Source: an uncultured Lachnospiraceae bacterium (GTDB lineage: Bacteria > Bacillota > Clostridia > Lachnospirales > Lachnospiraceae). Taken from it: DNA of 64,000 nucleotides. The translations under genes were made by a program, and so were the position numbers. Shown here in pieces: positions 57,441 to 64,000 of the stretch; within the stretch, counting starts at the first letter, position 1, and each line of letters starts with the position of its first letter. The notes beneath the pieces were generated by a model. The model searched no databases. It saw only the letters and a program-made list of their open reading frames with translations, and had not been told where the DNA came from. The DNA is taken from contig CAJTUB010000002.1 in NCBI GenBank assembly GCA_910579465.1, forward strand, positions 254,980 through 318,979, in the 5' to 3' direction.

Positions 57441-57878
57441 GTGGATAAAAAAGAACTGGAGCAGTATTGCAAACTGAAAAAGGAAATCGGATATCTGCGG
57501 AATCGTTTGGACAGGCTATACGGAAGAGATATCCCGGTAGTAGCAGGGAAGGTGCAGGCATCGGAACGCTTCTATCCGTGTATCAGGAAGCATGTGTCAG
57601 TGCAGATGTATGAGCCGGCAGCAAACGATAAACTGAACGAGGCAATTGCCATTTTGGAGGAGCGGCAGCGGCGGTGTAGTGAAAAAATGCTGGAAGTGGA
57701 GCGGTACATAGACGGAATCGGGGACAGCGAACTTCGGCAGATATTCGGGATGCGGTACATAGAAGGGATGAAGTTACGGGAGATAGCAGATAAGGTAAAC
57801 TTGGATTTGAGTGTTGTGAGTAAAAAAATTACGTCATACATTGAATTTGCAAACAATGCAAAAAAATCCGTGTTATAA
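57441..57878 (+). CDS. Sigma-70 region-4-like late regulator (ArpU/DUF1492 type)
   Basis: A 145-residue protein. The N-terminal half is a charged coiled coil. The C-terminal ~55 residues, LRQIFGMRYIEGMKLREIAD with LDLSVVSKKITSYIEF, form a sigma region 4-like helix-turn-helix. Proteins of this kind (ArpU, RinA, DUF1492) activate the late, packaging and structural genes in Firmicute phages. GTG start at 57441 after AAAGGATGAG. It is followed by a terminator and a promoter, then the terminase genes, which fits a late regulator exactly. Confidence 0.75.
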   Translation: MDKKELEQYCKLKKEIGYLRNRLDRLYGRDIPVVAGKVQASERFYPCIRKHVSVQMYEPAANDKLNEAIAILEERQRRCSEKMLEVERYIDGIGDSELRQIFGMRYIEGMKLREIADKVNLDLSVVSKKITSYIEFANNAKKSVL

Positions 57879-57925
57879 TTTAAAATGAGAGAAATGTATA
57901 AAGTTATCCTCCTGAGATGAAGGAC

Positions 57926-57965
57926 CCCGGCATAAGGTAATTATACTTTGCCGGAGTTCTTTTGT
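57926..57965 (+). terminator. Terminator of the prophage middle operon
   Basis: CCCCGGCA and TGCCGG pair around a loop (57926-57952) and are followed by AGTTCTTTTG. It lies 48 bases after the late-regulator stop and separates early and late transcription. Confidence 0.6.
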
Positions 57966-58037
57966 AATGAATCAGGCAGCGGAGGGGAGACATAGCAGTC
58001 GATTTTCTACAGAAAATAGAAAAAAATGGAAAAAACC

Positions 58038-58065
58038 TTTACTTTTTTTGTGAAAATGGTATACT
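58038..58065 (+). promoter_or_regulatory. Predicted late promoter
   Basis: TTTACT (58038) and TATACT (58060-58065) are 16 bases apart. Downstream CCTTCT and AGAAGG (near 58083 and 58110) are an inverted repeat that may be a regulator site. It lies between the late-regulator gene and the terminase block. Confidence 0.45.
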
Positions 58066-58157
58066 AAGAGTGTAAAGAATATCCTTCTGATGAGTATAAC
58101 AGAACTTAAAGAAGGGCTATAAGCGTTACGACTACACAAAATGAGGAGGTAAAGGGT

Positions 58158-58439
58158 ATGCCAAAAGTAAGTTATGTGGAGAAAACGATTTTTGAGCGCG
58201 AAGGATTTAAAGTTAATTTTATTCAGAATGGAAGAAATGTAAGAGATGAGGTAGATTTGCCTTATAATTATAACGCAGTATATCAGACAAAAAATTATTC
58301 CAATGTTACAAATTTTAAGGAAAAGTTAAAAAAGCAGTTTCCGGGATATGATTTTATAGTCTATGACGGAGACGGAAAGAAAGCAAGAGGCAATATGTTG
58401 CTTGGCAATTTGCGTGACACATACATAAAAGAACAGTAG
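58158..58439 (+). CDS. Small phage protein, function unknown
   Basis: A 93-residue protein: SYVEKTIFEREGFKVNFIQN, then VRDEVDLPYNYNAVYQTKN and FPGYDFIVYDGDGKKARGN. It is strand-rich and unrecognised. AGGAGGTAAAGG precedes the ATG. It lies between the late promoter and a terminator, so it may be transcribed alone. Confidence 0.65.
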   Translation: MPKVSYVEKTIFEREGFKVNFIQNGRNVRDEVDLPYNYNAVYQTKNYSNVTNFKEKLKKQFPGYDFIVYDGDGKKARGNMLLGNLRDTYIKEQ

Positions 58440-58479
58440 TTAATTTATTTGATATATAGAATAGACACAAAGCCAGGAC

Positions 58480-58505
58480 AGCACCTATAGCAGAGGGTGC
58501 TTTTC
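58480..58505 (+). terminator. Hairpin before the terminase genes
   Basis: AGCACC and GGTGCT pair around an 11-base loop and are followed by TTTTCTT. It separates the small gene from the small terminase. Confidence 0.6.
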
Positions 58506-58536
58506 TTATACCCGTTTTCAGAAAGAAGGTGAGTCT

Positions 58537-59121
58537 ATGGCATTAACGCCAAAGCAGAAAAAATTTGCTAATGAATATCTGATAGACCTTAATGCCACTA
58601 GAGCATATAGGGCGGCATACCCCGCTGTAAAGAAGGATGAAACGGCAGCGCAGGCCGGAAGTAGAATGTTGAGAAATGTCAAGGTATCAGAGTATATCGA
58701 AAAGCGTATGAAAGAACGTGAAAAGAGAACGGAGATTACACAGGACAGGGTGCTTAAAGAGATTGCAGGCATAGCATTTTCTAAGGCGTCGGACTATGCA
58801 AAGGTAATCGAGCGGCAGGCAACGGTTATGAGAAAAGATGGTACGGAGATTCCGCTATATGACAGCGAAGGTAAGCCGATTCTCGTACAAGATGTGCAGC
58901 TGGAACTGACAGAAAACCTTACTGAAGAACAGGTGCGGGCAATTGCCTGTATTAAGAACGGAAAGTACGGTATCGAAGTGGTGCAATGTGATAAAGTACG
59001 GGCGCTTGAACTTTTGGGTCGGCATCTTGGTATTTTTAAGGACAAGGTACAGCTGACCGGATTGGAAACGGAACAATCGAAGCTAGAAGATATTATCAAG
59101 CAGATGCGTGGTGATGGGTAA
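58537..59121 (+). CDS. terS: Phage terminase small subunit
   Basis: A 194-residue DNA-recognition subunit that starts packaging. The N-terminal ALTPKQKKFANEYLIDLNAT and AYRAAYPAVKKDETAAQAGS helices form the Terminase_2 helix-turn-helix; the middle is a coiled coil and the C-terminus a charged tail. AAAGGTG precedes the ATG. It ends overlapping the large subunit start (TAATG). Confidence 0.9.
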   Translation: MALTPKQKKFANEYLIDLNATRAYRAAYPAVKKDETAAQAGSRMLRNVKVSEYIEKRMKEREKRTEITQDRVLKEIAGIAFSKASDYAKVIERQATVMRKDGTEIPLYDSEGKPILVQDVQLELTENLTEEQVRAIACIKNGKYGIEVVQCDKVRALELLGRHLGIFKDKVQLTGLETEQSKLEDIIKQMRGDG

Positions 59122-60479
59122 TGAGCGCGGAGCGATTGGTGCTTTCTGATAAGTACAAGGCATTTCTGCGGTGTGATGCTCCCGTGGAGTTCTTGGAGGG
59201 GACTACCGCCGCCGGCAAAACCACCGTCGGGCTGTTTAAGTTTATGTTGAAAGTGGCGGAGAGCAAAAAGAAGCTTCACATTATAGCGGCAAAAGATACC
59301 GGGACTGCTGAAAAGAATATCATCAATAAAGACCTTGGTATACTGGATGATTTCGGAGTGCTGACAGACTACAACGGAAACGGAACTAAGGACGATAAGA
59401 TACCGCATATTCTGCTTCATACTTCCAGTGGTGACAAAACAGTATATGTCATGGGCTACGGAGATAAAAAGAAGTGGCAGAAGGCTCTTGGAGGTCAGTA
59501 CGGATGTCTGTATATTGATGAGATTAACACGGCAGATATTGAGTTTGTCCGTGAAGCAGCTATGCGGTGCGATTACCTGCTGGCAACGCTAAATCCGGAT
59601 GACCCGGACTTACCTGTCTATAAGGAATACATTAATTGCGCAAGAACTCTTCCGCAATGGAAGCGGGAAACACCGAAAGAGATATTAGATGAACTAAAGG
59701 AAGAACCAAAGCCGGGATGGGTGCATTGGTTCTTTTCTTTTGAGCATAATTTGGGATTACCAAAAGAAAAGTTAGAACAAATCATTACGAATACACCGAA
59801 AGGAACAAAGATATGGAAAAATAAAATAGAGGGGTTACGCGGGAAAGCAACGGGGCTTATCTTTCCGAATTTCGACCGGAAAAAGAATGTTGTTACCGCT
59901 GCATGGGTAAAGCAACAGATGGCAGCGGGAAAGTTAAAATTTAAAAAGTTTTCGGCCGGATTGGATACGTCTTATTCAGCAAAGTCACCGGATACAATTG
60001 CGATGGTGTTTCAGGGGACCACGGAATGCCGCAAGCTGATAACTCTTTCTGAAAAGGTGTATAGTAATGCAGACCTGTCAATTCCGCTTGCGCCTTCTGA
60101 TACTACGGTAAAATTTATTGCATTTTTGGAACAGTGCAGGAAGGAATGGGGTTTTGCAAAAGATGTGTTTATTGATTCAGCAGATCAGGCAACGATTACC
60201 GAGCTGCGGAAGCACAAACGCTTACACGGAAGCATCTACAATTTTATTGACGCATACAAAGCGCTTGGAATTATGGATCGTATCAAGCTACAACTCGGTT
60301 GGATAGAGCAAGGCTGTTATTTGGTTGTAGAGGATTGCCAGGAACATATAGCGGAACTGGAAAAGTATAGCTGGAAAGAGGATAAGGATGAGCCGGAAGA
60401 TCGGAACGACCACACAATAAATGCAGGCCAGTATTCTTGGATTCCATATAGGAATTTGATTGGATTTGAGGAGGAATAA
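59121..60479 (+). CDS. terL: Phage terminase large subunit
   Basis: A 452-residue packaging motor. Walker A is LEGTTAAGKTTVG near residue 28, Walker B is GCLYIDEIN near 130, and the nuclease half has AGLDTSYSAKSPD (first Asp, near 278), FIDSADQAT and DRNDHTINAGQYSW. It is of the PBSX/Terminase_6 type, of normal length. The ATPase packs DNA into capsids and the nuclease cuts it. It begins within the small subunit stop codon and is followed by the portal. Confidence 0.9.
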   Translation: MSAERLVLSDKYKAFLRCDAPVEFLEGTTAAGKTTVGLFKFMLKVAESKKKLHIIAAKDTGTAEKNIINKDLGILDDFGVLTDYNGNGTKDDKIPHILLHTSSGDKTVYVMGYGDKKKWQKALGGQYGCLYIDEINTADIEFVREAAMRCDYLLATLNPDDPDLPVYKEYINCARTLPQWKRETPKEILDELKEEPKPGWVHWFFSFEHNLGLPKEKLEQIITNTPKGTKIWKNKIEGLRGKATGLIFPNFDRKKNVVTAAWVKQQMAAGKLKFKKFSAGLDTSYSAKSPDTIAMVFQGTTECRKLITLSEKVYSNADLSIPLAPSDTTVKFIAFLEQCRKEWGFAKDVFIDSADQATITELRKHKRLHGSIYNFIDAYKALGIMDRIKLQLGWIEQGCYLVVEDCQEHIAELEKYSWKEDKDEPEDRNDHTINAGQYSWIPYRNLIGFEEE

Positions 60480-60486
60480 AGCAGGA

Positions 60487-62043
60487 ATGAGGTTGATAAA
60501 GCAGATGAGTGAAAGCATTAAGAGGGGTATCAGAAACTGGTTGCAGATACAACCAACAGCAGGAACGACAATCCAAATTAACGAAGTCATTGATTTTGAA
60601 TTAACAGCTATCCGGAATCGCATTTGGTATCGCGGCGACGGAAACGAATTGGAGCAGTTCTACCAACAGTCTGCTGAATATGCGGACAAGTATAAATTCT
60701 GGACGAGCAGATGTACGCCGGGAATGGAGATGCGAAAGATTCACACCGGCTTACCTGCATTGATTGTTCGGACTTTATGTTCGATTGTACTAAGCGACAT
60801 GAATGACTTCCAATTTGAAAATAAACTGCAGGAGGATATATGGAAAGAAATTGAGAAAGAGAATAAGTTTAGAAAAGCATTGGAGCGTTCGCTAAAGGAT
60901 GTGCTGTGCATTGGTGACGGTGCATATAAGGTCACAATTGACACAGAAGAAAGCGAATATCCGATTCTGGAATGGTATCCGGGGGACAGGATAGAGATTG
61001 TGCAGCGGAGAGGACGGTTAAAGGAAGTGGTATTCAAAACACCACTTTCGTATAATCGGCAACAATATATTCTCTATGAGCATTACGGATACGGCTATAT
61101 CAGAAATGAGTTATACCTCGGGGATACGCAGGTAGATATTAAGACATTGGAAGCAACGAATAATATCAGCGACTGGAATTTTAACAAGAGCATTATCCTC
61201 GCGGTTCCGCTTAAAGTCTATGAAAGTGCAAAATATGAGGATAGAGGTGGTTCTATATACGAGGGGAAGCTGGACAGCTTCGATGCGCTTGATGAAACAT
61301 GGAGCCAGTGGATGGATGCATTGCGTTCGGGCAGAGCTAAGGAATATATTCCGGAGTGCTTTTTGCCGAGAAATCCGATGACAGGCGAAGAATTGCGGCC
61401 GAACCACTTTGATAACCGTTACATAAAGACAGATTCTGATATGTCAGAGAAAGCGCAGAATAAAATTGACGTGGAACAGCCTGCGATACCACATGAAAGC
61501 TATTTGGCAAGCTATGTTACAGCGCTTGACCTGTGTTTGCAGGGGATTATTAGTCCGTCTACGCTTGGCATAGATATGAAAAAGTTAGATAATGCGGATG
61601 CGCAGAGAGAAAAGGAGAAAGCGACGCTTTATACAAGAAATGCGATTGTTGAAACATTGCAGGAAACATTACCGGAGCTGATTTCGATTTGCATTAACGC
61701 ATACTACATGTTGCTGAATAAACCGATAGAGGAAATCAAGGTAACGGTACCGTTCGGTGAATATGCAAATCCCTCTTTTGAAAGTCAGGTGGAAACGCTG
61801 TCGAAAGCACGGCCGGGTGTTGCGATGATGAGTATTGAAGCTCAAGTGGATGAATTATATGGAGATAGCAAAGACAGCCAGTGGAAAGCGGAAGAAGTAG
61901 CCAGACTAAAAGCGGAGCAGGGCATTGTTGAAATGGATCATGTGGAAGTTTCGAAGGATGGACTTTCGATTCGTGGACAGGAGGAAATAAATGCAAATAA
62001 AGATAATGAACCGTCTGTACCAGATGGGACGAAAGCAGTATGA
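60487..62043 (+). CDS. Phage portal protein
   Basis: A 518-residue portal (Phage_prot_Gp6/SPP1-A118 type). The N-terminal ATG at 60487, after GCAGGA, precedes RGIRNWLQIQPTAGTTIQIN, then the clip and wing WSQWMDALRSGRAKEYIPEC and ISPSTLGIDMKKLDNADAQR, the family core. It forms the dodecameric ring through which DNA enters the head. The start is uncertain by a few codons. The next small gene overlaps its end by 53 bases. Confidence 0.8.
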   Translation: MRLIKQMSESIKRGIRNWLQIQPTAGTTIQINEVIDFELTAIRNRIWYRGDGNELEQFYQQSAEYADKYKFWTSRCTPGMEMRKIHTGLPALIVRTLCSIVLSDMNDFQFENKLQEDIWKEIEKENKFRKALERSLKDVLCIGDGAYKVTIDTEESEYPILEWYPGDRIEIVQRRGRLKEVVFKTPLSYNRQQYILYEHYGYGYIRNELYLGDTQVDIKTLEATNNISDWNFNKSIILAVPLKVYESAKYEDRGGSIYEGKLDSFDALDETWSQWMDALRSGRAKEYIPECFLPRNPMTGEELRPNHFDNRYIKTDSDMSEKAQNKIDVEQPAIPHESYLASYVTALDLCLQGIISPSTLGIDMKKLDNADAQREKEKATLYTRNAIVETLQETLPELISICINAYYMLLNKPIEEIKVTVPFGEYANPSFESQVETLSKARPGVAMMSIEAQVDELYGDSKDSQWKAEEVARLKAEQGIVEMDHVEVSKDGLSIRGQEEINANKDNEPSVPDGTKAV

Positions 62044-62212
62044 GGGATTATTGCAGACAGCAAGTGAGCAGGTTCCGTTTGGTATTTACGCGGTGGAAAA
62101 AGGTGAGTATGCAGAACTGAGGAATGATAAATGCCATAGCATAACGCAGTTAAAGGCTTTGACACGGCAGTTTAAAGCACAGGGATTTAAGGTGTTGTCG
62201 AACGGAAGGTGA
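61991..62212 (+). CDS. Small phage protein between portal and minor capsid genes
   Basis: A 73-residue protein, MNRLYQMGRKQYEGLLQTAS then GIYAVEKGEYAELRNDKCHS and a basic helix. It starts inside the portal gene after GGAGGAAATAA and ends in a TGATG junction with the minor capsid gene, so all three are coupled. Function is unknown. Confidence 0.65.
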   Translation: MQIKIMNRLYQMGRKQYEGLLQTASEQVPFGIYAVEKGEYAELRNDKCHSITQLKALTRQFKAQGFKVLSNGR

Positions 62213-63786
62213 TGAAGGTGCCGCGACACCAAAATGAAGAATATGATTTTACGAAAGCATTTCAGGCAATTGAGGATGAACTGATGGCATCCATGATTCG
62301 TAATATGAGCCGCCATCGCGCCGAGGAAACCAAGGAAGGGATTGAATGGAGTCAATGGCAGGCAGAGCAGCTGAAGGCACTGGAAAAGTATAAGAGGGAC
62401 AACCAAAAGAAGTATACGAAGCAGTTCAAATCTATCAATAACCAGATAGAGGCGCTTATTCGGCAGGCAAAGAAAGAGGGCAGTATGTCGCAGGAGATAG
62501 CCATATTAAAGGCTATCAAGGGTGGATTTAAGGGATTTAAGAAAATATCAGCAACTATGAGCGGTCAGTTTTTTGCTTTGAATGAGCGAAAACTGGAAGC
62601 ATTAGTTAAGGCAACTACGGACGATATGAAAAAAGCGGAGATGGCGGTGCTGCGTATGGCAAATGACAGATATCGTAAGGTCATTTTCAATGCACAGGTA
62701 TATGCAAACACTGGGGCGGCAACCTATGAGAAAGCCGTTGATATGGCAACAAAGGACTTCTTGGCAGCGGGGCTGAACTGTGTGGAGTATAAAAACGGTG
62801 CCAGACATACTCTGTCAGATTATGCCGATATGGCAATCCGCACCGCGAGCAAGAGGGCATATTTACAAGGAGAAGGCGTTAAACGGCAAGAGTGGGGAAT
62901 CTCAACCGTGATTATGAATAAACGCGGCAATCCGTGTCCGAAGTGTCTGCCTTTTGTCGGAAAGGTGCTGATTGATGATGTATGGAGCGGCGGAACCAAA
63001 AAGGATGGTAAGTATCCGTTGATGTCCGCTGCAATATGTGCAGGGCTGTATCATCCACGCTGTAAGGATAGTCATACAACATACTTTCCGGGGATATCTA
63101 CGGCGGATGATACCTGGACGAAGGAAGAACTGGAAGCGGTAGAAAAAGCCGCTAAGAAAGATGCCGAACAACAATATGTTAAGCGCCAGATGGAGCGGAA
63201 CAGACGACTCGCGAAGTATTCACTTGACAAAGAGAATAAAAGGCAGTATCAGGAAAAGGCAGATTCAATAGAAAAATCTTTGGAAAAAATCAGTTTTACT
63301 GATGTGACAGATGATTGGAAGAAAAATGCAACGCCAAATAGTCATAATATTGTAGATTTACAAGAATATGCAGTGGAAAATGTTACATATAGGGTAGACG
63401 GAAAGCATGTTATACTCGATTATGCGGAAAATGAAAGACATATAGCAGAGTTACTTGAAAAACATCTTGGTGGAGAGATTGGGATGGTTCCGAGGGTGAT
63501 GTACCCTAAAAATATATCGACTCCGGATTATATTTTTAGAGGCGAAAGGTACGATTTAAAGTCACCGACCGGGTCAAGTGATAGTGTACTCTACAGTTTG
63601 GTAAAGAGAAAGAAAAAGCAGGCCAGCAATTTTATATTTGATATATCATCCTGCCCGTTAGATAAATCTGATATATTGGCACAGGCTCAGAAACTCTTTT
63701 TGAATAATCATACTGATTTTATAAACAGAGTAATTATCATAAAAGGAGATAACATCATAGCAATTTATGAAAGAAACAAAAAATAA
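62212..63786 (+). CDS. Minor capsid protein (MuF-like) with C-terminal nuclease-toxin-like domain
   Basis: A 524-residue protein. The first ~320 residues form a phage minor capsid protein 2/MuF-like part: a helical head-binding half, then GNPCPKCLPFVGKVLIDDVW and LYHPRCKDSHTTYFPG (about 235-300), whose Cys-His pattern is typical. After a charged coiled coil (about 305-355) comes a separate C-terminal domain of ~150 residues: STPDYIFRGERYDLKSPTG and ASNFIFDISSCPLD. This fits the nuclease toxin domains (CdiA_C tRNase-like) that phages attach to MuF proteins, with the PD...DxK acidic and lysine residues near 437-449. The toxin may enter the new host with the DNA. No immunity gene is seen before the edge. 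Confidence 0.75.
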   Translation: MKVPRHQNEEYDFTKAFQAIEDELMASMIRNMSRHRAEETKEGIEWSQWQAEQLKALEKYKRDNQKKYTKQFKSINNQIEALIRQAKKEGSMSQEIAILKAIKGGFKGFKKISATMSGQFFALNERKLEALVKATTDDMKKAEMAVLRMANDRYRKVIFNAQVYANTGAATYEKAVDMATKDFLAAGLNCVEYKNGARHTLSDYADMAIRTASKRAYLQGEGVKRQEWGISTVIMNKRGNPCPKCLPFVGKVLIDDVWSGGTKKDGKYPLMSAAICAGLYHPRCKDSHTTYFPGISTADDTWTKEELEAVEKAAKKDAEQQYVKRQMERNRRLAKYSLDKENKRQYQEKADSIEKSLEKISFTDVTDDWKKNATPNSHNIVDLQEYAVENVTYRVDGKHVILDYAENERHIAELLEKHLGGEIGMVPRVMYPKNISTPDYIFRGERYDLKSPTGSSDSVLYSLVKRKKKQASNFIFDISSCPLDKSDILAQAQKLFLNNHTDFINRVIIIKGDNIIAIYERNKK

Positions 63787-63844
63787 GAAGCAATCTCCCA
63801 ACACAGAGGCGTCAGGTATTGCTTCTTATTTTGTAAGATATCTT
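63775..63844 (-). ncRNA. Predicted ~70-nt antisense RNA at the end of the capsid-toxin gene
   Basis: On the minus strand TTGACT (63879-63874) and TATAAT (63856-63851) are 17 bases apart, so transcription should begin near 63844. It would run into the 13-bp hairpin shared with the capsid gene terminator and stop at TTTTTGTTTC near 63775. The product would be a short RNA antisense to the last ~12 bases and stop codon of the capsid-toxin gene. No ORF is present. Expression and target are unknown. Confidence 0.45.
63782..63835 (+). terminator. Bidirectional hairpin after the minor capsid gene
   Basis: AATAAGAAGCAAT (63782-63794) and ATTGCTTCTTATT (63818-63830) form a perfect 13-bp stem with a 23-base loop. 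The left arm covers the stop codon. T-runs follow on both strands, better on the minus strand. Confidence 0.7.
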
Positions 63845-63850
63845 GCTTAC

Positions 63851-63879
63851 ATTATATCATTATATGTATTAGAAGTCAA
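63851..63879 (-). promoter_or_regulatory. Minus-strand promoter of the predicted antisense RNA
   Basis: TTGACT, 17 bases, TATAAT read on the minus strand, the closest match to consensus in the last kilobase. It points into the terminator and not toward any gene, which makes a short RNA the simplest reading. Confidence 0.6.
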
Positions 63880-64000
63880 TATTATTAATCAGACTTTATG
63901 CAGAATAGCGCAAATGTATTGAAAAATACTTCCCGCGTATCATATTATGGGAAATTGCACCGGTGCAACAACAATATGATTAAATCAGGACGCGAAATAG

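Larger units (their letters stand above)
39129..64000. mobile_element. Prophage integrated beside tRNA-Ser(CGA), right end outside window
   Basis: From the tRNA-Ser terminator to the right edge the genes follow the order of a temperate siphophage: integrase, lysogeny control, antirepressor, recombination and replication, modification enzymes, late regulator, terminase, portal and minor capsid protein. The left attachment site should lie in the tRNA 3' half or the short gap to the integrase; the right copy cannot be seen, so the exact edge is not proven. One dinD gene is a remnant, but the main structural and control genes are intact, so the phage may be active. Confidence 0.9.

Noticed and set aside
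63897..64000. A frame open to the right edge that could be an immunity gene
   Set aside because: It starts with no ribosome site, only about 34 codons are visible and they carry no features; it cannot be told from chance.

Overview
The window looks like chromosome from a Gram-positive gut anaerobe of the Lachnospiraceae type (Firmicutes, Clostridia). The evidence is strong AGGAGG-type ribosome binding sites throughout, TTGACA/TATAAT promoters, a clostridial thiamin operon under a TPP riboswitch, a comEA/comEC/holA neighbourhood, and protein families typical of this group (DUF3267, DUF4180, TIGR01906, GerMN lipoprotein). No species can be named from the sequence alone.

Positions 1-39,128 are host chromosome. 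1-12.5 kb is a mixed stretch of small independent genes: a GNAT acetyltransferase cut by the left edge, a HelD-type RNA polymerase motor, a DUF3267 membrane zincin, a SIMPL protein, two HAD hydrolases, an orphan KilA-N protein, a DUF2625 protein, a minus-strand pair (pectin-acetylesterase-like hydrolase, Bax-inhibitor-1 protein), a TetR regulator, a nitrilase-superfamily protein and a MIF tautomerase. 12.6-15.4 kb holds a low-GC helicase-HNH nuclease fusion followed by a companion gene that appears broken by one base; this is the best candidate for a defence-type system. 15.5-20.2 kb is the thiamin operon: riboswitch, thiC, thiW, thiM, thiE, thiD. It makes the pyrimidine and salvages the thiazole. 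20.2-24.6 kb carries a heterodimeric ABC exporter and a TIGR01906 membrane protein. 24.6-31.2 kb has a CorC/HlyC protein, a TetR-DUF4180 pair, a PNPOx-family protein, a NADAR protein, a small DMT-type membrane protein and two unrecognised proteins. 31.3-39.1 kb is comEA, a two-component system, a GerMN lipoprotein, comEC, holA and tRNA-Ser(CGA).

From about 39.13 kb to the right edge lies a prophage inserted beside tRNA-Ser, with its far end outside the window. Its order is: integrase, a short predicted RNA, a dinD remnant and the repressor/ImmA arm on the minus strand; then on the plus strand a Cro-like gene, an antirepressor, a second repressor/DUF739 switch between two copies of an excisionase-like gene, small zinc-ribbon proteins, a recombination module (DUF1071 annealing protein, YqaJ exonuclease, NinB-like, HNH-like), and a DnaD-like replication protein. 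A block of nucleic-acid-modifying enzymes follows (PP-loop/PAPS-reductase-like, C5 methyltransferase, ASCH, DUF5131, radical SAM, PD-(D/E)XK-like). Then come a sigma-like late regulator, small and large terminase, portal, and a minor capsid protein with a nuclease-toxin-like tail. Capsid and tail genes would lie to the right of the window.

The least explained parts are the helicase-HNH locus with its frameshifted partner, the face-to-face promoters around a TetR operator at 9.65-9.74 kb, two predicted short RNAs (40.39-40.46 kb and 63.78-63.84 kb), the doubled lysogeny switch, the modification-enzyme block, and the capsid protein-toxin fusion. Stretches over 300 bases without a gene are 10,316-10,679 (a hairpin and a possible promoter), 15,439-15,902 (promoter, riboswitch, terminator, inverted repeat) and 37,659-37,971 (purine-rich repeats, holA promoter). 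The last 120 bases hold nothing convincing.
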